Positions 23,401 to 35,400 of a stretch of DNA of 64,000 nt are shown here, piece by piece. Source of the stretch: Oreohelix idahoensis (taxonomy: Eukaryota; Mollusca; Gastropoda; Stylommatophora; Oreohelicidae); NCBI GenBank assembly GCA_024509875.1, contig JAMPIV010018772.1:186001-250000 (forward strand), read 5' to 3'. Made by a program: the position numbers and the translations under genes. Within the stretch, counting starts at the first letter, position 1. Each line of letters opens with the position of its first letter. Under the pieces are notes generated by a model. It saw only the letters and a list, made by a program, of their open reading frames with translations, was not told where the DNA came from and did no database searches.

Positions 23401-26400
23401 TACTTACTGTTCACAGGACTCAGGTTTCCTCCATTATTTAGCTAATGTCCATGCTGCATAACCTACTAAGACAATTCATCATGAGTCATCTCAACACCTC
23501 TATATACTCAGAAACATCAAGACAGATCCATTTTTCAAAGTGCTAATGACATTAATTTCTGAATTTGTCAGCAGTACTGGCATACTTCTCATACTCTTGC
23601 AGATACATTTTCATTCAAACCCTCTACTCACATAACTTGTACATTGTCTCAGTCTACACTTCTGACGTAGCTTGTTTGTTCCTCCAAATTTTTTCATGTC
23701 CTTGGATGAAAGATGAAACAAAAACATTCTGAGATATATTTTTTTATTACAAAGGTCTGAAAAAGGAATAATAAAAATATCACAAGTATTTAGCAAAAAC
23801 AATCTAGTGAAGTATAAAACATGAACCGGAACTGAGTGATGTTTGGCAAGAACAGTTAGCACCAGTTAAAAAAAAACAATAGCTTTTGTAGTAAAAATAT
23901 GCAGCTGTCTCCATTCAGTTGCACCGAGTCAAACTGCTTACTAAATTTTGCACACCAGCACAAAAATCTACCCCGGTGGTTCTCAACGTGGGCCATGCCA
24001 TATTTCTAGGTGGCCACAGAAAGATGGTAAAATGCCTTTTGTTTCAGCTAACAGCAATTATGAGGGAGGCCACATAGGTAAATGAGGCTCAAAAGGGAGC
24101 CATGAACAAAAAAAGGTTGAGAATCACTGATCTGCCCTACGTAGCTCCTGAGGAAACTAGAAACAAATGAGAATATGAATACTGCTCCCTTAGGCATGTT
24201 GTAAAGGAGACTAATTTGAGACTGGTAAATAATCACCTAAAACAAATTATGACAGAAACCACCAATGCAGGAGAATGTATTTAATGCTGGCTTTCTGCAA
24301 CAACAACCAAAAAAAAAGGGGGGGGGGGGGGGGCTGCAGTTAGTTACTTCATGCTTTGTAAAGCAAAAAAAAAAAAATAGGACAGTCATCTTCCTACACA
24401 CTCTCCCTCCCCTCAAGTATTAAAAAAAAAAAGGAAAGGAAAGGAAGAAAAAGTATCATGTTTACTTCTCACCTTACAAAAATCACATCTCCCACAATCC
24501 TCAGTTCGGTGACAAGAAGTGCACTCTCCACATTTTCGGGTCATTCTGCTCTTTGCCATCTTCATCACGACAGGAAAACATATAAACTCTTTAAAACTTA
24601 ACGTGAATAATGATGGTATCATTAAACTTAGATTAAGATTATCACCCTGGAAGGGTTGTATATCAGTATTCATGGGTGTCACAGAACAGTTTCATGAACG
24701 AACGAACGAACGAACTTTATTTTCAAAGGGTTGAGAATTGGGCACGCAGGCCCGTCTGACATTCTGCCCTTCCTTTCTCTCGTCTTTTATACTGGTTTCA
24801 TTTATTCTCACATACATTTTACCCATCAATTCAAGGAATTCAACGTTATAAAGGTAAAATAATAGCATACTCACAATCACAGTATCTAATTATAAACATG
24901 AAATAAAGTATGTTGAAAAAAACAAACTAAGTATCACCATGAAACAAAATATGTTGAAAAACACTATCATCATCATTAAACTTACATTCGATATTATATC
25001 ATTTGTTCGGAAAAATAATCACATTAGGGGGGCAGATAATCAGAACTCATAAAGTAATCGAAAAGTTTACGATTGTATGAATAGGGACTGAGGTTGTTAT
25101 CTTTCAGATAATGTGGAAGATAGTTCCAGAGATGAGCAGCAGAGTAAGCTAAGCTTTTCTTGAATAAGTCAAGCCTAGGCTTGGGCACTTGTATTTTGTT
25201 AAGGCGTTGACTGCGTCTTTCACTGTATTTGAACATTGGCCACAGATATGTTGGAGCATTCTGTGACAGGATTTTGTGAACAAATTTAGCTTTGTTGAAC
25301 AGAAAGCGCTTTCTTAGAGGCAGTATTTTGAGATCTTTATATAGATCTACACACTGTGCTTGGCAGTTGTCAGAAACTAGATGCACTGCACGCTTTTGTA
25401 GTGAATGGAGTCTTTTTGTATTGGACATAGAACAACCATCCCAGATTGTGGAGCAATAGTCAAGGTTTGTTTGTATGTGAGATATATAGAACAATTTACA
25501 TGCATCTTCATCTAGGAAATGTTTGATTTTAGCTAACTGGTAAACTTTCTGTGCCGTTTGCTTGGTCAGTGCATGAACATGTGAGTTCCAATTTAGATGC
25601 TGGTCAACGACTATTCCTAGAGTTTTATGTTCATTAACGTTTTCAATTGGTAAGGTACCAATATAGATCTGAAGTGTTGTTTTCTCTGAATTTTGTAATT
25701 TTTGTCTAGTTGATATTAACATGCACTTTGTTTTAATTATATTAATTAGCATGCGATTTCTGATGCTCCACCTAATCAGATTGTCTGTATCTTTTTGTAA
25801 TGATAGTTCAAGTGTGTTGCAACTTGTATCACTCGTGTAGACAGTACAGTCATCAGCAAATAGGTCACAGGATGCGTGCTCGACGTGCAGTGGAAGGTCA
25901 TTAATGTATATGGCAAAAAGTAGAGGCCCAAGAATAGAGCCCTGAGGAACGCCGGTATTTATTACGGTTGGGTTTGAGCAAGAGTTATTGTAAGAAACTA
26001 CATGTTTTCTGTCTGACAGGAATGATTTAATTATCGTCACTAGTTGAAGGTTTACTTTTGATGTTTCTAGTTTTCTAATTAAAATAGCGTGATCTATCAT
26101 ATCAAATGCTTTTTTAAAGTCTACAAAAACTGCCCCACATATGTTATCGTTATTAATATTTAAGTGCCAGTTGTCAATCATCTTAGTTAGAGCTGTGTGA
26201 CATGAATGTTTAGGTCTAAACCCCGACTGACTATCAATTAGCAAGCCGTTGTTAACTAAGTGTTGTAGTGTTATTTTATGTTTGTGTTTTTCTAGTGGTT
26301 TGGATAGCGATGATATTAAGGAGATTGGACTATAGTTACCAAGGTTATTATTGTCGGAAGAGCCAGGTTTTAAGAGAGGATATACCTTAGCGACTTTAAA

Positions 26401-29400
26401 TTGCCACGGAAAGTAACTCCGAGCGATACATTGATTGTATATGTATGTAAGCGAATCACTAATAGCTGGAGCCGCATAACGCAGTATTCGATTACTGACT
26501 CCGTCAAGTCCTGATGAGTTATTATCTTTAAGTCCTAGAAGATAGTTATATACTTCATTAACTGTCATAAACGGAATGTTGGATGGGATTGTGTTGGTAC
26601 ATTTGTTCTCACAAAATACTGACAGCCTGCCTAAGTCACAAGATGAATTTGGTATTGTAGATTTAAGACTGTTTATTTCTGCCTGAAGGTAATTGCTGAA
26701 GTCTGTGCAAGTAAATGAAGTGTTAGGGGTTGACGAGACTGACAGATTTCGCTTCATGAGTGTGAATGATGATAGTGGTTGGTGTTAAGGGTCACTGAAC
26801 TGATGTTGTAAACACTTGTTTAAGTGTAACTCAGCTACTGAGTTAATGTCTGATTTTATGTCAGCATTGTTGTGACTTGTGCGTGCGCTAGGAGAAAGCA
26901 TGTAGTGAATACAAGTCTGGGGTGACTGAGAGATTCTGTGTTTTGACAGCCGAGCTGGCCGCTCGAGTCTGTGTTTGGAAGCCGAGCTGTAAGCTCGTAG
27001 TTGTGACTGAGAGAATCCATAGTTGTGATTGTGATATTTATGCTGTGATAGATTCTATCCACACATTTCTTAATGGCGATGATTTTCTCGCCTGGAGGTG
27101 CTCCTGTTGAAGCCATAAATGTATGTTTATGGAGAACATTATAAGGTGACGACTTTCCACCTTGGAGCTACGGAGGAGTAAGGTGATGCGTTTCCCACCT
27201 TGTAGCTATAATAGATAAAGTACAGGCGAAGTGTATTGTCCCGCCTGAAGAGAAGATTCTGTGAATCTATATGGCGATGTTCATGCCGCCAATCACTAAT
27301 AATAAGTGATATACACCTGGATGGTGATTTATTAGTGTGATGGTGTTTTTCCGCACAGAGTTGTTTGAGGGATTATTGTGTGCGAAGATTGTATACCGCA
27401 CCAAGGATATTCTGTATATTGTTACTGTGTGTTCGGAGAGACAGTGTTTAAATACTGTAGTTTGTTATGTTCTACAGGCAGTGTTAGCCTAAGTATTAGG
27501 TCAGTGTTGTTGACGAGGTATTTGATATCCAGAACACCTATGTGAATGTTCAATAAATGTTATGGAACTGTACCAGTGGCGTTGGGTTAATTCATACGAG
27601 CCATTGTTGATCTTCATACAACCCACACCCATACATCTTTATATCCTGACATCTGGGGACATCGTTTATACATTGTTTCTGACAATGGGGTAAACAAAGA
27701 ATCTGCAGCATAAACCTGGTCTATTTTCCTATAAAGTATATTAAGAGCTTTGTCAGTCTCCTGCTGCCTTTTAATTCAGTAAGGACCATACAGCCCCGCA
27801 TACTTTCCAGGGTCACTGAGGAGACAAAGCAAGAATACTGCACCCTCAGGCATGTCATACAAGATGACTAATATGAGGTTGAGCAAGAGGCTGGCAACGT
27901 CATGTAAAATAAATTACCATAGAAACAACCGCTGCAAGAGACTGCTCGGTGCAGACCTCCTGCAACAGGACCAACTGCGGTTGTGGCTCCAAGCTACATA
28001 AGGAGCACAGAGGAGAATGAGGAGATGAAAAACCAACAGACTTGCCAAAGAAGGGGAAAGCAAAATTCAGACTGATAAAACAACATATGAATGGATAAAA
28101 ACAATAAGGTGTGAAAACAGGATGGAGTAGAGAGCTGGAGAGGAGTCAAATACTCTGCCAGGTCAGGCACCCAGCCAAGAAGACTTCCATTTACAACAGG
28201 ACACATGTAAATTAAACCACAACTCATGCTCCCCTAAACCCAAGTAACAAAGGTAAAGTTAGCCCCCATAGCAGATATTGTGTAGGGGAGTGAAGTGTTT
28301 GAGACTTCACCATATTAGGCCCCGCTTTTTTTATGAGGTGGGAGGACCAATTACCTTCCTTGCTGTCTTTGACTTCCTTCACTCAAAAGCAGAGTTGGGT
28401 GCCCATTTACAGTTGGATAAACTGGAGCACAACGCTACTAGTTTTAAAACACCCAGTAACTTTGCCACGAAAGGCAAGCGCTCTAAAAATTCAAAGCCGA
28501 TGACCAAACCCAAGTAAGCTCCACACTTTTGCATAAGTAAATTATTTACAGAATCCCAGTTTCTTTCTGATCAACAAACTTTCAATTCCTTACCATTTTC
28601 TCCCTGAGTTTTGTTCTGTATTCTTTATTATGTTTGTCCAGTTTTTCAAGGTCACTGGACTCGCTAACTGTTCGTCTTTCCTTCTTCTTATTCTTGTACT
28701 GTATTTCCAGATTTGGGTTGTGGGCTGTGTGGGGAAATACTTATGTATTCATTATACAAAACATTAACAAACATAAACAGTTGCAACATTTTAATAATGT
28801 TATAAAGTTGTCGTAACTTCAGAAATACATTTGTTTTGAACTTGATTTCTAGTATAGTTCTTTGTTTTGTTTTTTTTAAATGCCCTTGTCAGGAAGATAC
28901 CCTGAAATGAAAGCTGAAACAGAAAGTATCAGAAAAGAACATGTAGACATTTAAAAAAAAACAGAGTAAAACCAAAGGAGCATATTTATAAGAATAAAAT
29001 TAGCAAGATCAGTATATACAAGGATAAATTACTCCTTGACCTACAGAGACTTCCAGAAAGAAACCAATGTTGTCAAACATTGTGCCTGCACCACTCTCAT
29101 ATATGGAGCATAAATCTGGACAATAAACAGTGCAATCATAAAATGTCTGGTTGTTTCCGAGATGTAGATTTGAAATAGGACATCATGCAAGTAAAAGATT
29201 TCTGACAATCCTTCAGCTCTGCAAGGAGCATAGGCCTTCAACAAACGTATGCCAAGTCCTCCTGTCCCATGCTATCAGCTCAAGGTCTTTCTACGACTTC
29301 ATCTTCTTCATGTTTGGTTCCAGTTCTCTTCTCCATGTGTTCTTTGATCTCCTCCTACCTCTCTTACCATGGGGATTAAAGAACAAGGATTGCCTTATAA

Positions 29401-32400
29401 TGCTATGAATGGGTTTCCTCGATGTGTGGCCTATCCATGGCCAGAATAAATTCTCATCTCTTGTTTCACTGGCACTTGTCTGGTTCTTGTCATCAGTTCC
29501 ACATTAGTGATCTTGTCAAAAGATAAAAGTTTGAAAATTATAAGCTGTGGGAAAAAAACCTATAGGTCTGCAACCTTTTATTAACATTCAAAAAGATCTG
29601 AAAACCGAAAGTTTTTTAATGAAGCATCGATATAGCATTGTTCCACAGATTCACCTACAGAAACCATGTTTTGACCTTTACTTTCTCCAAGAGAAAAATC
29701 CAAGGCCCTTGCTGAACTACTCAATCGATTGTAACAATGGGAGGTGTGTACTGAGGGTAGAGCGAAAGTGGAACATAATCAGCACGAGCTTACGACTCCC
29801 TTATAAGGAATTCCTCATAATGGTGAAGAACTATATGCAGCCCTGGCAATCTTCTTTCCTCTTGAAAAGAGTAACTGGAAACCTACTGTATGCCCTTAGT
29901 AGGAAAGGACATGCTGATAGTGACACTATCTTACTGACTGCCAGCCCATGGCTCACTGTGAGAGCGAGGCATCTGAGACCTCTTTTGAGCCACGCTGGGG
30001 TGTTATGGTAATATCCTGTACAGAAACAGTACAACTGTTCTGAAATCAAATAAATTTCAGAATTCTGGCCCCCGGGGTTTTATATAAGGGGTCACAGACC
30101 TGTATATAATGAAAATGATAATGGAACATTCTGGACACCTGCTCAAAAAGTATTAAAGATCTTGGTTTTTTTTTATTTATTTTTTTTAATAGCTCCTTAA
30201 GAAACACAGTACCATAAATGAAAGTGGCCTTCTTGCTAAAGGCCTGCCCCAAATGCACTTAACATGCTTTTGCAGTGTAGTGTAACAAATTTTTTATATG
30301 ATAAGGTTGCTTGCTCCTACATTAATCAATATCCACATGGTGAGAGAACTTACTGCTGGATGGGAACACAAGGCAACAGAAGCGATGGCAAACACAGAAA
30401 GATATGGTCTGTTCACCACCGGCAACATTTTTCCAGCAGTCTCTGTTCCATAAAGCCTTCTTCACCTCAGTGCATGACATATTCACTCTTTCATCTCCTC
30501 TCTGACTGATTCACTCCATAATCACCCACTGTGTTTGGTTACAGTTTGTCTGGACATATCAGGAAGTGACACCTCATTTCCACTTTCTTTTGGTTACTAA
30601 TATGTAAACCGATGTGTTGGTTGGTATTTATCAACGGGTCTCTGTTGCATATTCCAAGTGGGTTATTACTAATCACAATTCACCATCTGAATCTGTTTCC
30701 TGAAAGTTGCTATCTTAGCATACTTCCTGGAGTTCTGTCACAACACTGCCAAGTACTGGTATGTTACTTCACCTTTTTATTTTCTTTCTTTACATCTATC
30801 TTACACAGCTGTGGAGGAAAATATCTCAGCTTCTCTGATCAGACACTTTTGATTCATACACTACTCTTCTATTCCTCATCAAGCATAAGCATCAAATAAT
30901 TTACAATCAGCCTTTCTTTTCTGCAGCCACGGTAGTACAGTGGTTAGTGCACTGGCTTCCTAGCTCGGTGGTTCATGGTTCAATCCCCAGTTGTACAACC
31001 ACAACTCTGGGAAGGTTAAGGCGGCCGGCGTGATGCTGACCACATCAACCTCTAGTGTGCCAACGGTCAAGAAAATATGGACCTAACACCATATTCACAA
31101 TGTGCCTCAATGGGCATGTAATGGGATCCTTTCTTTCTTGTATCATGCGTTCCATGTCTTCTTTATCCCTTTCACATCTGCCTCCAGTTCCCTTCTCTGT
31201 GTTATTTTGGCCCGCCTTTATTTCTTACCCTTGGGATTCCAGCAATATAATGCTACCAACTGGTGTCTTTAAATATGTGTCCTAGCATCTTTTCCTTACC
31301 TCTTGTTTCAGCAGTATATGTCATTCTTTCCATTAGATGTACACTGGTAACCTTATCATACCATTTGAATCCTTCCATTCTACAAAAGCACCCATTTATG
31401 AAAGTTTTTAACTTCTACGGATGATTTGTTTATGCTTCATTTTTTTTTTAAAGTTTAAGTTTGTATTCTTTGCACCCCCTTTGGGCCTCTGATATTACAT
31501 GAGGTGATCATATTCCTTTACTGTATTCTAATTAGCAAATGTTAATGAGAATTACCCCGGCAGGCATCACAGTAGTAACGTTTGATTGATCTAGCATCCA
31601 ACTGTGTGACTCCGATGCAGTCTCCATGATACCACTCTTCACAGTGATCACATCCACTGCAAAGCCACATATAAAAGTTTAATAAATGTTGAATGTCATT
31701 GATAAGACAACTGCCTGTTTTAATATAAATTTTAAAATGAAAGATATGATTTATTCCTCAAGTGAAATCTTTTACAAAATGAAAGCAAAAACATCTTATG
31801 CAAAACTTACACCTGGATGGAAAACCTGAAAGAGCTATCATGTTAGGTTGTTTAGTGATGTTAACATAATGTTATGTCAATGGATTTGAAGAAAACCCTT
31901 TACTCTTCAGTGGTTCTGTACTGTAGATTAGTAGTTTAGCAGTTCAGAGGCACTTTCTTAAATATTTTTTCCATTGTTAGCTGCCAAATGTGCCTATAAA
32001 GGTTTGCTTGCTTAATTTTCATTGTAATTAAAATTATTGAAAACCTAACAAATTGCAGGCTGCTCAAATTGGAGCAATTCACTGAAAAATGTAAGTATCA
32101 CGCATGATCTACTTCTTTACATAAGTGAAGAAACTATAGTAAAATGCATCAGATTAACCTCCAACGATAAAAGTTATGCAAAGCAAAGTTAAGGGGAGGT
32201 TTCACCCATATTTTGGCATTTTGTTTAAAAATTATCATTTTTACAATATTGATGCTAGTTTAGTGTCACCATTTTGCTACCTAACGCTAAGTTTTTTATT
32301 GCAGTTTTCAGCTTACAAATATTTTAAATTAATTTTTCAAATACGTATGTTCAGCCACAAATCAGCTAATTATATATGCAAAAAAATTATTTTGTTATAA

Positions 32401-35400
32401 CTTTTTTATTTATTAACATATTTTAATAATTTTTTCGGTATTTAGTCCAGCCATGGCATTAGATTAAAATTTTTAAAAGGTATGAATCTTAACATAAAAT
32501 AACATTTCATTGGCTGAAACTTCTCATGGGGTTAAAAAAATCGCCAGCTTCAACCAATCAGAATCAAGCTTACATTGGGCTTGGCTAACTGATTTATTTA
32601 CTTCCTAATTTGTACACGCTTCCTGTATCACTGCGAAGTCGATTGCTGTGAGATTTATAGTGATTTCTTATTGAATAAAATGGATTGTGTTAATAAATCA
32701 ACAGCATCAGGTAAAAGAAGGAAGGATAGGCCCATTAAGAGGAAATTTAGAGGTAACAGGTATTCTGGTTCTCTTAAACAACCGAAAGCCACATGTCAGA
32801 CAAATGGAATAGGCCTAGGCCTATCGGCAAACTGTAATTCTCAGCCAGCTGAAAGTAAAACTCTAAACACATCTGCATCCTTCTGCAAATTAAATAGTGT
32901 TACTTCTACAACTGTGAAAGACACTGATCCTGAAACTATTGAAGGATACAGAATTATCAGCATTGCAAGCGTTTTGGATTTTGTTAAACAGTTTCCCTGT
33001 CCAAAGTGTTTGACATCACCTGTCACTACAAACAGTGAGCAGGATCAGTTTGCAGAGTCTTTATACACAGTGAATGAGACTCACTATGGCCTGTCAAGTT
33101 CATTCAAATTCACTTGTATATTTTGTTGTGAAAGTATTCAACTATCTTCATCTGCTGAAAATATAAATTTAAGGTTCCAGATGTCAATGTTTAGCATAGG
33201 AATAAATAAAGAAAAAAGTAAACGTTTTCTGACAAATATGAATATGCCTCCACCAGTAGCATCAGCAACACACAGTGAGTTGAAAAGGAAAATTTTGCAT
33301 GCTACAAAAAGATGTGCAGAAGAAAGTATGCATTCTGCTGTCGAAGAATTAAAATCAGATGTTAAGACAAATGAAGTTACTGTGTCATGTGATGGCACCT
33401 GGCAACGGCGAGGCTTCTCAAGTAAAAATGGCATAGCAACAGTTCTATCTGTGAACCCAGTGAGAGCAGCAAAAGTTGTTGATGTAGAAATTTTGTCCAA
33501 TTACTGTGATGCTTGCAGTAAGGCTAGAAAGAAATACAAAACAGATGAAGAATTTGCAGTGTGGATGACAGGTCATAAATCATGCCAAAAAAAAATCATG
33601 AAGGTGCCTCTGGTCTGATGGAATCAAGGGGAATGATTAATATTTTTAGAAGATCTGAGGAAAAACATGGTTTGAAGTATGTAAAATATCTTGGAGATGG
33701 GGATTCAAAAAGTTTTAAATCTGTTGCCGAGGCAAAGCCACAAATGTATCCTGGACTTCAAATCGAAAAATTAGAATGCTGCGGCCATGTTCAGAAACGA
33801 ATGGGACGACGTCTCCTTGATAAAGTTGCAGAATGTAAAGGTAAGCACTATGAAGAAGATGGGAAAAAGTATAAGGGTATTGGAAATTTTGGAAGATTAA
33901 CAAAGAGTGCTATTATGAGAATACAAGGTCATTACGGTGCCGCAATAAGAGGAAATATTGGTTCAATTTCCAATATGAAAAAAAGCATAATGGCCATTCT
34001 CAAGCACCGTGCTGGAGATCATGAAGATTGTGGAGATTGGTGCCCAAAGGATATAAACAAGGCTAACAAAAACAGGCTGCCTAAATTTGTCATTAAAGAA
34101 ATTCAGCCTGTCTTTGATGAATTGTCTTCAGACTTCTTGTTGTCAAAATGTCTTCATGGAGGAACACAGAACTCTAATGAGTCTTTCCACAATCTGATCT
34201 GGAACAGATGTCCCAAAGCAGCATTTGTAGGAAGAGACAGATTAGAACTTTCAGTTTATGATGCTTTGATAGTTTTCAATGATGGAGAACTTGGGAGAAG
34301 AGGAATTTTTGAAAATCTTGGTCTATCTTTTGGGAAATACTGCTTCAAAGGATTTTCTGGTTTTGACGCCGCACGAGTCTCTGCTTCCCTAAGATCATAT
34401 GATATGAAAAAAGCAGAATACAGGCACAGAAAATCTTTCCTGGAGTATAAGAATACCAGCAAAGAGAATGGATATGCAGGGTGGTGGATTCTAATGTGAG
34501 TATGACAATTTTAAGGCATGTTTTCCCTCTATTTTGCTTATTTCTACGATATTGTTTTTCACCAATTTTGATGACATTATGTCAGGATTACTCAGAATAT
34601 TGTAAAGCTAAAGGCTTTAAACTTTGCACACTATGATCTCATACTGTTGTGCTTGTCCCCTTCTAATTTTAAAAGTATAAACCTGTAACTTTTTGATCAG
34701 TGAATTTTTAAAGTATCTCTACCCTGTATTTTTATCAAGAAAAATTGGTCTAATTTTTGAAAATTCATAAAAATTCACTCGGACAGTTTATAAAGATGAA
34801 ACTAGAAGGGAGGCTTGAGAATGCTGGGATCTATATGCAAGCCAAATTCCAATGTCCTATCTTTGCAAATAAAGTGTGCATCTTGACACAAAAAAGTTTC
34901 TATTTTTAGTAACAATATGCAAATTAGGACCCAATATAATTATTTTCCAATGATTCAGCATTTTTTATTAGATGCTTTGATGTCCTAAACATGCCCAAAA
35001 AAATTGGAGCTTGTAAAGTCAGAAATAAAAAAAAAAAATTTTAGGTGAAACCTCCCCTTAATGACGATACAGTTTCATCTGTTGCTATACAAATGGTGGC
35101 AACATTGGATGTTCAATGCCTACATTTCAGCTCATTAAGGTTTTATTTTAATATTCTTTCGACCACTAAATTTGAATGGGAAGCTCATCATTATATTATA
35201 AACATTTGTTAGAATAAGATTTTTTATAAATTTAGTAGATCCAAAGGTACAGGACTTCAAATTATAGTCTAAAATTAGTAATATACAAGGTATTTTGCAC
35301 AATTTTACATAATTTACAATAAATCAAAATTCTGATAAAATATCGGAATTATGTTGTGGAGAAAAAAAAGTTTTACAATTCAATGGAAATTTTATGTGCA

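Noticed and set aside
26760..27640. Solo LTR containing the stem-loop array
   Set aside because: There is an AATAAA and a possible CA end, but no TG...CA borders with a target duplication could be fixed; reported as an unexplained structure instead.
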